Source of the DNA: Dongia sedimenti
GTDB taxonomy: Bacteria; Pseudomonadota; Alphaproteobacteria; Dongiales; Dongiaceae
Length of the DNA stretch: 64,000 bases
Assembly: GCA_030715195.1 (NCBI GenBank)
Contig: JAUYVI010000005.1
Location: forward strand, 644,161-708,160
Reading direction: 5' to 3'
Part shown: one piece after another, positions 54,688 to 64,000 of the stretch
How the letters are laid out: each line of letters starts with the position of its first letter
Position numbering within the stretch: the first letter of the stretch is position 1
Program-made: the position numbers and the translations under genes
Notes under the pieces: generated by a model
Databases searched by the model: none
The model's input: the letters and a program-made list of their open reading frames with translations, nothing else
Told to the model about the DNA's origin: nothing

Positions 54688-54807
54688 GATGATCTCGAAA
54701 TGCTGGTGAAATTCGCGGCCACTATCGGCCAAGCGCGCGAGGCTAGGCCATACGTGTAATTGGCATAACAGACTGTTGCTTTTCGATATGCGGGCGCGGC
54801 TTGGGGC

Positions 54808-55734
54808 TCACGCCGCCGGTTCGGTCTCGCGTGCGGTTGCGAAGAGCTCCGCCACCTGGGCGCGGATCAGCTTCGCCACGACCCGCGTCGCGACGCTGGT
54901 CGGGCGCTGGGTCGAGGTCGCCAGCATCAACTGCCGCGTCATTTTCGGCGCATCGATCGGCCAAGATTTGATGCGCCCGGCGCGCACCAGCGGCTGCACC
55001 GCTGCATCGCACAAGATCGTATAGCCGGCGCCTTCCTCGACCAGGCCGAGGGTCGAGGCCATCGCGTCCAATTCGAGCTGCACATTGGCGACGATGCCGA
55101 GCTTCTCGAGGGTGCGATCGATCAAAAGGCGGAGGCCGTGCGGCCGCGCCGGCAGGATCAGCGGAATGTCCTCGAGCCGCGAGGCCGGGACCGGGCCGCT
55201 GCCCACATGGGCCGGATCGTCGGCCGGCCCGAGCAGCACCAGGCGCTCTTCCAGCAAAGGCTCCGTCAGCAGCGAGGGCAGGCGCGGCGCGTTGTAGACC
55301 ACGCCGATGTCGATGCGGCCGGTCGAGAGCCATTCGGTCACATGGCCGCTGAAGCCTTCGACGACATGCAGCGCGATCATCGGGAACTCGCCGCGGCAGC
55401 GCATGACCAGCGGCACGGTCAGCACCCAGCCGATCGAAGGCGGCATGGCGATGGTGATCCGGCCGCGCGGCGAAGACTTCATCGCCATGATCTCGAAGCT
55501 GGCCTTGCCGGCCGTCTGGACGATCTCCTTGGCGTAGATCTCGAGCAGCTTGCCGGCCTCGGACAGCACGATGCCACGGCCGTTGCGATAGAACAGCTCG
55601 GCGTTGAGGTCGTGCTCCAGCGAGCGGATCTGCCGGCTGAGGATCGGCTGCGCCACGCTCAATTGCACGGCGGCCTTGGAGAAGCTGCCGAGCTCCGCGA
55701 CGCAGAGAAAATACTTGAGCTGCTTGAGTTCCAT
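54808..55734 (-). CDS. LysR-type regulator between two catabolic units
   Basis: 308 aa. N-terminal helix-turn-helix MELKQLKYFLCVAELGSFSKAAVQLSVAQPILSRQIRSLEHDLNAELFYRNGRGI. The effector-binding domain has ITIAMPPSIGWVLTVPLV. The start MELKQ is preceded by GGGGTAAG; a longer upstream reading is not family-like. It reads into the dehydrogenase/PrpD/lactonase operon and is divergent from the ABC operon, so it can control both from the 55735-56060 spacer. Confidence 0.92.
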   Translation of the reverse strand: MELKQLKYFLCVAELGSFSKAAVQLSVAQPILSRQIRSLEHDLNAELFYRNGRGIVLSEAGKLLEIYAKEIVQTAGKASFEIMAMKSSPRGRITIAMPPSIGWVLTVPLVMRCRGEFPMIALHVVEGFSGHVTEWLSTGRIDIGVVYNAPRLPSLLTEPLLEERLVLLGPADDPAHVGSGPVPASRLEDIPLILPARPHGLRLLIDRTLEKLGIVANVQLELDAMASTLGLVEEGAGYTILCDAAVQPLVRAGRIKSWPIDAPKMTRQLMLATSTQRPTSVATRVVAKLIRAQVAELFATARETEPAA

Positions 55735-56060
55735 CTTACCCCTGACACCGGCTTCCGCGCCTTCGGCTGCGGCTGACTTCTGGGTTGCTCTGTGCCGGCA
55801 TGCGTGCCCTGACCGCTGCCAGAGCCTTGTTACAATTGTGCGGGCAGAGCGCTGGAGCGTCAACCGGCTTCTATTCACACGCGACACGTGCGCTGCATCG
55901 CGGCGTGCGGCCACCGCAGCGTGCTGAAACCACATTCGATATAACTGCTATGAGAACTCCAGGACTGCCGTCCCCCCTTGTTCTCCCCTAAGAGTGAGGC
56001 TGGCGAACCGTTCGCAGCGCGTGGTTTCGCGCGCCGACAGACCGGAGCCGGGAGGATGAC
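55735..56060. other. Divergent control region of the LysR gene and the ABC operon
   Basis: 326 bp. A local AT-rich patch at 55931-55955 contains TATAAC (55940-55945), a plausible -10 for the plus-strand operon, without a clear -35. LysR sites (T-N11-A) cannot be chosen with confidence. I see no gene here. Confidence 0.4.
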
Positions 56061-56114
56061 ATGATTGCCAGCCTGGAGCCGTTGCTCGCCCGGCGGGGAG
56101 CGACGCAGTCTTGA
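56061..56114 (+). CDS. Short upstream ORF overlapping the permease start
   Basis: ATG plus 16 codons and a TGA, encoding MIASLEPLLARRGATQS. GGGAGG precedes it at ideal spacing, the best ribosome site of the operon. Its stop overlaps the TTG start of the permease (TTGA), which itself has a poor start. This is the layout of a translational-coupling leader peptide. Whether the peptide has a function is unknown. Confidence 0.45.
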   Translation: MIASLEPLLARRGATQS

Positions 56115-57097
56115 CGCGTGCCGTCTCGAGAAAGCGGCTGATCACGCAGGAGAAGATCGTGTTCGCGATCTTCGTGCTGCTGTTTCTGGGCTTTTCGCTG
56201 TTCCTGCCCGGATTCCTCACCGCCAACAACGTGGCGCTGCTGCTGCAGAGCGTTTCGGTCCTCGGCATCCTGAGCGTTGCCATGGGGGCGACGATCATCG
56301 CCGGGGCGATCGACCTTTCCATGGTGGCGCTGATGGCGATGTCGGTCGCCTGGGCGCTGCAGCTGGTCAACAACGGCATGCCGGTGCCGCTGGCCATGCT
56401 GATCGGGGGCGGCTCGGCCATCCTGGTCGGCATCATCAACGGCGTGCTGGTCGCCTATGTCGAGATTCCGCCGCTGTTCGCCACGCTGGCGACCGCGGCC
56501 TGCATCTACGGCTTCGGCCGGTTCGGGCTGATCAGCCAGGACACGGTCTACCTGCCGAAGAATCTGGGTTGGATCGCCGAGCTCGGCCACGGGCGGGTCT
56601 ACGGCCTGCCGATGCCCGTGATCGTGTTCGCCGTGCTGGCGGCGGCGATCGCGCTGGTCATGAACTATACCAAGTTCGGCCGCTTCGCCTATGCGATCGG
56701 CGACAACCGTGCGACCGCGCGGATCACCGGCGTGCCGGTGCGGCCGGTGCTGGTGCTGCAATACACGGTCTCGGCCATCGTCGCTTTCATCGCCGGCCTG
56801 GTGCAGGCGACGGCGATCAACAGCATGAACACCCGCATCACCGACACGCTGCTGATCTACGAGGTGATCCTGGTCGTGGTGCTGGGCGGCATCGGGCTTT
56901 CCGGCGGCAAGGGCGGCATCCGCAACGTGGTGGTCGGCACCCTGCTGATCGGCACGTTCCTCAACGGCATGACCATCATGAACATCCAGTTCACCGCGCA
57001 GAACGCGATCAAGGGATTGATCCTGCTCACCGCCATCGCCATCGACCAGGTCATCAATCCGCGTGACGAGCAGACATCGCAACAAGGGGACATCTGA
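56111..57097 (+). CDS. Sugar ABC transporter permease 1 (CUT2)
   Basis: 328 aa, RbsC family, about nine hydrophobic helices. Markers are GATIIAGAIDLSMVALMAMSVAW, IINGVLVAYVEIPPLFATLATAA and ILVVVLGGIGLSGGKGGIRNVVVGTLLIG. The TTG start at 56111 overlaps the stop of a 17-codon leader frame. It is the first of two permeases, the other being the fusion at 58192; they may form a heterodimeric channel. The binding-protein gene follows 10 nt later. Confidence 0.92.
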   Translation: MTRAVSRKRLITQEKIVFAIFVLLFLGFSLFLPGFLTANNVALLLQSVSVLGILSVAMGATIIAGAIDLSMVALMAMSVAWALQLVNNGMPVPLAMLIGGGSAILVGIINGVLVAYVEIPPLFATLATAACIYGFGRFGLISQDTVYLPKNLGWIAELGHGRVYGLPMPVIVFAVLAAAIALVMNYTKFGRFAYAIGDNRATARITGVPVRPVLVLQYTVSAIVAFIAGLVQATAINSMNTRITDTLLIYEVILVVVLGGIGLSGGKGGIRNVVVGTLLIGTFLNGMTIMNIQFTAQNAIKGLILLTAIAIDQVINPRDEQTSQQGDI

Positions 57098-57107
57098 GGA
57101 GGGAACC

Positions 57108-58142
57108 ATGAAGAACATGAAGAAATGGGCCGCCATCGGCCTGCTGAGCATGGCGGCGATACTGTCGCTGACCAGCGTGAAACCGGTCGCGGCCGAAACC
57201 GAGGTCGAGGGCATCAACGATCCGACCATCGCGCCCTATTTCGAATCGATGAAGGGCAAGAAGATCGGCTATGTGCCGTTCTCGATGAGCTACGATCTCT
57301 CCAAGGGCTGGCTGGCGGGCATGGAGATCCAGGCCAAGGAGCTCGGCTACGAGATCATCACCCGCGACCCGAACTGGAACACCGATGTCGGCGTCCAGGC
57401 CATGGACCAGCTGATCAACTCCAAGCCCGACATCATCGTGCTGCAGAATCCCGATCTACAATCCTATGCCAAGCTGCTGAAGCGCGGCACCGAGGCGGGG
57501 ATCAAGTTCATCTCGGTCAACATCAAGTCGGCCTATCCGAGCTACTACATCGGCGAGGAATGGCAGCTGAACGGGATGGCCGAGGCGCAATACATCGTCG
57601 ATAAATGCGGCAAGGATACCGGCCGCTCCGGCAAGGTGGCGATCGTGCAGGGCATTCTCACCTCGGCGGCGAGCGCCTATCAGATCCGCGGCGTGACCGA
57701 GGTCTTCTCCAAGCATCCGGAGATCCAGGTCGTCTCCAACCAGTCGGCCAACTGGGATGCCGGCAAGGCGCAGGAGATCACCCGCACCGTGCTGCAGCAG
57801 CATCCGGACCTCTGCGGCGTGATCGGCTTCTGGGACGGCATGGATATCGGCGCCGGCTCGGCGGTCAAGGAAGCCAACATGCAGGACAAGGTGTTCGTCG
57901 TTTCCTCCGGCGGCGGCTACAAGGAAGCGGCCTGCGACCGGCTCGAGGACGGGACCTACTCGGCCTATTTCAGCTACGACGTGCGCGGCCAGGCCCAGGA
58001 CATCAACACGGTGATCCGCATCCTGCTGCAGACCAACCCGGCACCTGATGCCTTCAAGTTCACGCTGCCGACCCGCGGCGTGATGCTGACCAAGGACAAC
58101 ATCAAGCCGGGCTCCTGCTGGACCATGGACTCCTTCAAGTAA
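57108..58142 (+). CDS. Sugar ABC transporter periplasmic binding protein 2
   Basis: 344 aa, family-4 periplasmic binding protein. The signal peptide ends near VAA (residue 29). Landmarks are GKKIGYVPFSMSYDLSKGWLAGMEIQAKELGYEIITRDPNWNTDVGVQAMDQLINSKPDIIVLQNPD and GVIGFWDGMDIGAGSAVKEAN. Ligand unknown; the operon suggests a sugar, polyol or sugar lactone. AGGAGGGAACC precedes the ATG. A 15-17-bp perfect hairpin starts 7 nt after the stop. Confidence 0.92.
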   Translation: MKNMKKWAAIGLLSMAAILSLTSVKPVAAETEVEGINDPTIAPYFESMKGKKIGYVPFSMSYDLSKGWLAGMEIQAKELGYEIITRDPNWNTDVGVQAMDQLINSKPDIIVLQNPDLQSYAKLLKRGTEAGIKFISVNIKSAYPSYYIGEEWQLNGMAEAQYIVDKCGKDTGRSGKVAIVQGILTSAASAYQIRGVTEVFSKHPEIQVVSNQSANWDAGKAQEITRTVLQQHPDLCGVIGFWDGMDIGAGSAVKEANMQDKVFVVSSGGGYKEAACDRLEDGTYSAYFSYDVRGQAQDINTVIRILLQTNPAPDAFKFTLPTRGVMLTKDNIKPGSCWTMDSFK

Positions 58143-58149
58143 GCAGCGT

Positions 58150-58185
58150 GTCGGGGCGGATCGGCCGCGGCCGATCCGCCCCGAC
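58150..58185 (+). promoter_or_regulatory. Intra-operon stem-loop before the permease-propeller fusion
   Basis: GTCGGGGCGGATCGG (58150-58164) pairs perfectly with CCGATCCGCCCCGAC (58171-58185), and the palindrome continues into the 6-nt loop. TTTGTG follows, a weak U-run. It is the strongest hairpin of the window and separates binding protein from the fused permease. Confidence 0.75.
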
Positions 58186-58191
58186 TTTGTG

Positions 58192-60375
58192 ATGACCAGC
58201 ATGGATCAAGCCGAGACTCTTGCCACCCGTCCGGCCGCCGCCAAGCGGCCGACCGCGCGCTATCCCTTCGAAGGGCTGGTCAAGCTGCGGGCGCGGCTGG
58301 TGCCGAGCCACATCTTGGGCGAGATCATGTCCAAGCAGTGGATCGACAGCGCCGTGCCGGCGACCTTCATGGTGCTGGTGATCGGCCTGTTCCTGATCGT
58401 GGCGCCGGGCTTCTTCACCGGCGCCAACATCTCCGACGGCGGGCGGCAGCTCGGCGAGTTCGGCCTGGTGGCGCTCGGCATGATGGTCGTCATCATGGGC
58501 GGCGGCATCGACTTGAGCGTGGGGTCGATTTTCGCGCTCGGCAATTTTACCGCGCTCGCGCTCACCAACCTGTTCGACTGGCCGGTTGCCGCGGTCCTGC
58601 CCTGCGTGGTCTTGATCTGCGCCTTCGCCGGCCTGATCAACGGCGTGTTGATCGGTTACTTCCGGCTGCGCGCCTTTCTCACCACCCTGGTCAGCCTGAT
58701 CACCATCCGCGCCCTGGTCGACGTCCTGCTGCTCGAATTTGCCGTCGATATCTCGGCGGGCTTCTACGACTCCGCCATCTGGGATTTCGCCGGCGCCGGC
58801 GACGTGCTCGGCCTCCCCACCAGCTTCGTCGTGCTGGTCGTCGTCGCCATCGCGATCCATCTGTTCCTGTCGCGCACCCGGCTCGGCTGGCATGTGATGG
58901 CGGTCGGCGGCTCGCGGCGCTCGGCGCACAATGTCGGCATCTCGGTCCGGCGCACGGTCTGCGGCACCTATGTGCTATCCGGGGCGCTGGCCGGGCTCGC
59001 CGCCTTCCTCTACGCGGCGCGGCTCGGCAATGGCGGGTCCTATCCCGGCGCCGGCATGGAGATCTTCGCGCTGACCGCGGTCATCGTCGGCGGCACCAGC
59101 CTGGGCGGCGGGCGCGGCTCGGTCGCCAAGGCGCTGATGGGCTCGATCATCGTGCTGATGATCAATCTCGGCGTGGTGCAGATGGGCCTGCAGAGCGGGG
59201 CGGGGCAGCTGGTGTTGGGCCTCATCCTGCTGCTGGCGATCGCGATCGACGTGCGCTTCATCCGCAACCGCGAGAAGATTCTGTCGCGGCTCTACATGTC
59301 GCCCACCTATTTCAGCCTGCCCGAAGCGCCCGATGCCGAGCAGCCGGCCTCGTCCTATGCGCTGAACGACCAGTTGGGCGATGTGTCCTTGATCGGCCTC
59401 GGCAAGCTGGACGGGGCCGAGGACGTGATTTTCGACGCCCAGGACAATCTCTATTGCGGCGACCGGCTCGGCAATATCGTGCGCTTCGACGGCCCGGACT
59501 ACCAAGAGGGCAAGGTGTTCGCCCATATCGGCGGCCATCCGCTCGGCCTCGCCTTCGACCGGGCCGGGGTGCTCTATGTCTGTGTCGGCGGCATGGGTCT
59601 CTACCGTGTCCATCCGGACGGAAGGGCGGAGAAGGCGACCGACCAGACCAACCGCTCGGCCTTCTCGATCATCGACGATTCCAGGATGCGCCTCGCCGAC
59701 GATCTCGACATCGCGCCGGACGGGCGCGTCTTCTTCAGCGAAGCGACGACCCGCTACGACATGGAGACCTGGCCTGCCGACGCGCTGGAATCCCGCGGCA
59801 GCGGCCGCATCGTCTGTTACGACCCGGCCAAGAACACGACCCGCACCATCCTGCGCAAGCTGGTCTTCCCGAACGGAGTCTGCGTCGAGCCGGGCGGCCA
59901 GTCGCTGCTCTTCGCCGAGAGCTGGGCCTGCCGCGTCAGCCGCTACTGGTTCGCGGGTCCGAAGGAGGGTCAAGTCGAGCGGGTGATCGAGAACCTGCCC
60001 GGCTATCCCGACAACGTCAACCGCGCCTCGGACGGCAATTACTGGATGGCGCTGATGGGGATGCGCTCGCCGGCGCTCGACCTCGCGCTGCGCATGCCGG
60101 ATTTCCGCCGTCGCATGGCACTGGAAGTGGCGCCCGACGAATGGCTCTATCCCAACATCAATGCCGGCTGCATCGTGAAATTCACCGCCGACGGCAAGGT
60201 GCTTGAGACCTTGTGGGACCGGCACGCCGAGAATCACCCGATGATCACCTCGATGCGCGAGCACAAGGGCGCGCTCTATCTCGGCGGCATCCTCAACAAC
60301 CGCATCGGCAAGCATGTGCTGAAAGACGCGGATCCGAACTGGACCGCGGGCGCGAGCTATTGGGGGCAGCGATGA
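58192..60375 (+). CDS. ABC sugar permease fused to an SMP-30/strictosidine-synthase-like beta-propeller
   Basis: 727 aa in one uninterrupted frame. Residues about 45-360 are an RbsC-type permease (MVVIMGGGIDLSVGSIFALGN, NGVLIGYFRLRAFLTTLVSL, TAVIVGGTSLGGGRGSVAKALMGS). Residues about 385-727 form a beta-propeller: KLDGAEDVIFDAQDNLYCGD, DDLDIAPDGRVFFSEATTRYD, LVFPNGVCVEPGGQSLLFAES and NLPGYPDNVNRASDGNYWMA. Glu in GAED, Asn in FPNG and Asp in YPDN sit where SMP-30 lactonases bind their metal. It may open a lactone as or after it crosses the membrane; which side the propeller faces is not settled. Start ATG 58192, with GTG 58189 and ATG 58201 as alternatives. Confidence 0.88.
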   Translation: MTSMDQAETLATRPAAAKRPTARYPFEGLVKLRARLVPSHILGEIMSKQWIDSAVPATFMVLVIGLFLIVAPGFFTGANISDGGRQLGEFGLVALGMMVVIMGGGIDLSVGSIFALGNFTALALTNLFDWPVAAVLPCVVLICAFAGLINGVLIGYFRLRAFLTTLVSLITIRALVDVLLLEFAVDISAGFYDSAIWDFAGAGDVLGLPTSFVVLVVVAIAIHLFLSRTRLGWHVMAVGGSRRSAHNVGISVRRTVCGTYVLSGALAGLAAFLYAARLGNGGSYPGAGMEIFALTAVIVGGTSLGGGRGSVAKALMGSIIVLMINLGVVQMGLQSGAGQLVLGLILLLAIAIDVRFIRNREKILSRLYMSPTYFSLPEAPDAEQPASSYALNDQLGDVSLIGLGKLDGAEDVIFDAQDNLYCGDRLGNIVRFDGPDYQEGKVFAHIGGHPLGLAFDRAGVLYVCVGGMGLYRVHPDGRAEKATDQTNRSAFSIIDDSRMRLADDLDIAPDGRVFFSEATTRYDMETWPADALESRGSGRIVCYDPAKNTTRTILRKLVFPNGVCVEPGGQSLLFAESWACRVSRYWFAGPKEGQVERVIENLPGYPDNVNRASDGNYWMALMGMRSPALDLALRMPDFRRRMALEVAPDEWLYPNINAGCIVKFTADGKVLETLWDRHAENHPMITSMREHKGALYLGGILNNRIGKHVLKDADPNWTAGASYWGQR

Positions 60376-61469
60376 TCGGCGGTCTCGCCCGACTGCTGCC
60401 CTGGATGCGACCGGCGGCCACCGTGCCGTCGATGGATGGCGCGTTGCGGCCGAACCGGGAGCTGGACGACGCCGTGCTGCTGGCGGAATGCGCCGGCCCG
60501 GACAACCTGGTCTGGCAGGACGATCACGTCCTCTTCTCCAGCGGCAAGCGGGTGCTGTTGCTGGACAGCCTGCATCAGGAAGGCGCGGAGCCCGAGGAGA
60601 TCCTGCATTTCGACAGCGCGATCACGGCGCTCGCCGCTGCCGAGGATGGCAGCCTGGCGGTTGCCCTGGGTGCCGCCGGAATTGTCATCGTCGGCGGGAC
60701 CCATGACGGCAGAGCGATCACCACGCTTGGCGGCAAGAAGCTGATCGCGCCGACCGCGCTCGGCTTCGCCGATCCGGACACGCTGTTCGTCTGCGTCGGT
60801 TCGGATCTGCACGGGGCCGCCGACTGGCAGCGCGATCTGCTGGAGCGGCGCAGCGCCGGCTCGGTGTGGCGCGTGCCGCTCGCCGGCGGCGAGCCCGTCT
60901 GCCTCGCGGCGCATCTCGGCTGGCCGAACGGGCTGCTGCTGCATGACGGAAGGGTCGCGGTCTCGGAAGCCTGGCGGCATCGGCTGCTGGACTTCCCGGC
61001 GCGGGAGCGCGGCGCGCCGGGAGTCCTGCTCGACGACCTGCCGGGCTATCCCGGGCGCCTGTCGCATGCCCCGGATGGCGGTGCCTGGCTCGCGGTCTTC
61101 GCGCCGCGCACCCAGCTCGTGGAGTTCGTGCTGCGCGAGGATCGCTATCGCCGTTGGATGATGCAGACCATCGAGCCCGCGCATTGGATCGCGCCGACCC
61201 TGCGCGCCGGCCGTTCCTACAAGGAGCCGATGCAGGGCGGGGCGGTGAAGACGCTCGGCATCTTCAAGCCCTGGGCGCCGTCGCGCTCCTACGGGCTGGC
61301 GGTGCGGCTCGACCGCGACTTCATCCCGACGACCTCGCTGCACAGCCGGGCCGACGGCAAGCGCCATGGCGTCACCAGCTGCCTCGAAATTCGCGGCGAG
61401 CTGATCGCCGCCTGCAAGGGCGACGATGCACTGGTGATGGCGGACCTCGCCCGCGAGCCGGAGGCCTGA
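60372..61469 (+). CDS. Stand-alone SMP-30/strictosidine-synthase-like beta-propeller
   Basis: 365 aa, coupled to the fusion gene by an ATGA overlap. Blade motifs parallel the fused propeller: AECAGPDNLVWQDDHVLF, ALGFADPDTLFVCVGSD, LGWPNGLLLHDGRVAVSEAWRHRLL and DLPGYPGRLSHAPDGGAWLAVF. Where the fused domain has GAED it has GPDN, and where that has YPDN it has YPGR, so two candidate metal ligands are changed and catalysis may be lost or different. There is no clear signal peptide. It is likely a paralogue that diverged after duplication. Confidence 0.82.
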   Translation: MIGGLARLLPWMRPAATVPSMDGALRPNRELDDAVLLAECAGPDNLVWQDDHVLFSSGKRVLLLDSLHQEGAEPEEILHFDSAITALAAAEDGSLAVALGAAGIVIVGGTHDGRAITTLGGKKLIAPTALGFADPDTLFVCVGSDLHGAADWQRDLLERRSAGSVWRVPLAGGEPVCLAAHLGWPNGLLLHDGRVAVSEAWRHRLLDFPARERGAPGVLLDDLPGYPGRLSHAPDGGAWLAVFAPRTQLVEFVLREDRYRRWMMQTIEPAHWIAPTLRAGRSYKEPMQGGAVKTLGIFKPWAPSRSYGLAVRLDRDFIPTTSLHSRADGKRHGVTSCLEIRGELIAACKGDDALVMADLAREPEA

Positions 61470-61470
61470 C

Positions 61471-62970
<1,500 letters not shown>

Positions 62971-62996
62971 CGGCGGCCTGTTCAAGATGGAAGAGC

Positions 62997-63725
62997 ATGG
63001 CAGAGCATAAGAAACGCGTGGCGGTGACCGGGGCCGGCAGCGGCATCGGCGCCGCGACGGCGAAACTCCTGATCGAGCGCGGCTGGCAGGTGGTGGCCCT
63101 GGACCGCGATCCCGACGCGGCGAAGAAGACGGTCGGCGATCGTCCGGTGATCGCCGTCGATGTCGCCGACGAGGCGGGGGTGGTGCGCGCCTTCGACGAG
63201 GTGCGCAATGTCCTGGGTGGTCTCGACGGGCTGGCGGCCATCGCCGGCATCTACGACACGACCCCGTTCTTCGAGATCACCGCCGAGAAATATCGCCGCA
63301 TCCACGACGTCAACGTGATCGGCACCTTCCTCTGCATGCGCGAGGGCGCGAAGCTGATGGAAGCGGGGGCGCGGATCTGCACCGTCGCCAGCGTCGCCGG
63401 CCTGCGCGGCGGCGGGCTGGCCGGTACGGCCGCCTATGCCAGCAGCAAGGGCGCGATACTCGCCCTCACCAAGAACGCGGCACGGGTGCTGGGGCCGAAG
63501 GGCATCGCCGTCAACACCATCGCGCCGGGCATGATCGATACACCCTTTGCCGCCGGCCCCTTGTCCGACCCGGGCATCAAGCAGCGGATCGAAGGCATGA
63601 CCTCCTTCAACCGCCTGGGCACGCCGGAGGAGATCGCCGCGGCGATCGTCTGGCTGCTTTCGCAGGAAGCCTCCTACGTCCACGGCGCCACCCTGGTCGC
63701 CGATGGCGGCATGGTGATGTACTAA
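62997..63725 (+). CDS. Short-chain dehydrogenase/reductase of the propeller-ABC operon
   Basis: 242 aa classical SDR. TGAGSGIGAA cofactor motif with an Asp after beta-2 (VVALDRDPD), which favours NAD. The catalytic region has VASVAGLRGGGLAGTAAYASSK (Ser, Tyr-xxx-Lys). NAD-linked oxidation of a sugar to a lactone would supply the propeller lactonases, but this is inferred from context. GGAAGAG precedes ATG 62997, 26 nt after the ATPase gene. Last gene of the operon in view. Confidence 0.9.
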   Translation: MAEHKKRVAVTGAGSGIGAATAKLLIERGWQVVALDRDPDAAKKTVGDRPVIAVDVADEAGVVRAFDEVRNVLGGLDGLAAIAGIYDTTPFFEITAEKYRRIHDVNVIGTFLCMREGAKLMEAGARICTVASVAGLRGGGLAGTAAYASSKGAILALTKNAARVLGPKGIAVNTIAPGMIDTPFAAGPLSDPGIKQRIEGMTSFNRLGTPEEIAAAIVWLLSQEASYVHGATLVADGGMVMY

Positions 63726-63763
63726 CCAAGATTCCCTTCTCCCCTTGTGGGAGAAGGATACAG

Positions 63764-63917
63764 AGGCTTAGCGAGCGAGAGCGAGCTTAGCCGGAGTTGG
63801 ATGAGGGGTTGCGCACCGGTAGGTGCGCGCGCTCGCCAGAGCGCTTACGCGCTGCGCGCCTTCGGCACGCGCCCCCTCACCCAGCTACGGCTAAGCTCGC
63901 TATCGCTCGCTAAGCCT
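63764..63917. repeat. Long inverted repeat in the 3' intergenic region
   Basis: AGGCTTAGCGAGCGAGAGCG... (63764-63793) and its complement (63888-63917) match at 29 of 30 positions, with about 94 bp between. Flanks carry GGATGAGGGGTTGCGC and GCGCCCCCTCACCCAGC, themselves partly complementary. Such GC-rich palindromic intergenic units are common dispersed repeats in alphaproteobacteria. No transposase is present. Confidence 0.75.
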
Positions 63918-63968
63918 GCGCAACCCTTGCATGTTTGGATTGGCGCGAATCGGTGCAGAGTTCGCGTC

Positions 63969-64000
63969 GGACCTACGCGGGTGGCCGCCCGCGTAGGTCC
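63969..64000. other. Strong hairpin at the window edge
   Basis: GGACCTACGCGGG (63969-63981) and CCCGCGTAGGTCC (63988-64000) form a perfect 13-bp stem with a 6-nt loop. The sequence stops at the window edge, so a U-tract or downstream gene cannot be seen. It may be a terminator or part of a repeat. Confidence 0.55.

Noticed and set aside
51244..54759. A 1171-codon open frame on the plus strand
   Set aside because: It is antisense to four genes with clear families and codon-consistent starts. Its translation is His/Arg/Gly-rich with no domain, as expected for the shadow of high-GC genes.

Overview
The window is GC-rich chromosomal DNA, probably from a soil or plant-associated alphaproteobacterium. 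The signs are a rhizobial-type glycerol ABC operon (glpV-S-T-P-Q-U with glpD, glpR and glpK), FrcA/RbsA-type sugar importers, DUF3309/DUF4142 stress genes behind a GGAAC-N16-TGTT promoter-like site, many TTG/GTG starts and dense ATGA overlaps. A Rhodospirillales or rhizobial-type host fits, but this is inferred from gene content only. I found no rRNA, tRNA, CRISPR array or intact mobile element.

Layout. 1-2.4 kb (minus): YVTN beta-propeller lipoprotein, DUF4142 lipoprotein, DUF3309 peptide. 2.5-4.9 kb: cobalt-type nitrile hydratase alpha, beta and activator, then an SGNH esterase. 4.8-7.3 kb (minus): PEP synthase. 7.5-11.9 kb: an ECF sigma, a membrane anti-sigma and a secreted subtilase with a Gly/Asn tract, flanked by two secreted low-complexity proteins with matching signal peptides. 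12-13.9 kb (minus): altronate-dehydratase family enzyme and a cold-shock protein. 14.4-16.4 kb: TetR regulator and a Rieske oxygenase resembling carnitine monooxygenase. 16.5-19 kb: membrane CBS-like protein, an unknown membrane protein and a PilZ protein. 19-22.7 kb: EEP-family hydrolase, peptide-type binding protein, CDF metal exporter. 23.2-33.5 kb: the glycerol regulon. 33.5-37.7 kb: SDR, glucokinase, GcvA-type regulator, a small membrane protein, GST, NTF2-like protein. 37.9-43.2 kb: ROK-controlled CUT2 sugar importer with SDR and RidA. 43.2-48.2 kb: sorbosone-dehydrogenase-like protein, SH3 protein, small secreted protein, VOC protein, DUF2280 protein, pyroglutamyl peptidase. 48.4-51.2 kb: orphan sulfate-binding protein with a 75-aa membrane protein and a FAD/NAD(P) protein.

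51.2-63.7 kb looks like one catabolic island. A LysR regulator stands between a minus-strand operon (lactonase-fold MBL, carboxymuconolactone-decarboxylase family, MmgE/PrpD, beta-hydroxyacid dehydrogenase) and a divergent plus-strand CUT2 ABC operon. In the ABC operon one permease is fused in frame to an SMP-30/strictosidine-synthase-like beta-propeller, and a second propeller gene overlaps it; RbsA-type ATPase and SDR genes follow. My working model is import of a sugar or sugar-acid followed by dehydrogenation and lactone opening, partly at the membrane. This is the best candidate for an undescribed system, with the ECF/subtilase/low-complexity locus second.

A cross-cutting observation is that all five ABC binding-protein genes are followed within about 7-32 nt by a strong perfect stem-loop. 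Four of these lie inside operons, just before the next gene. They probably raise binding-protein mRNA relative to the membrane subunits.
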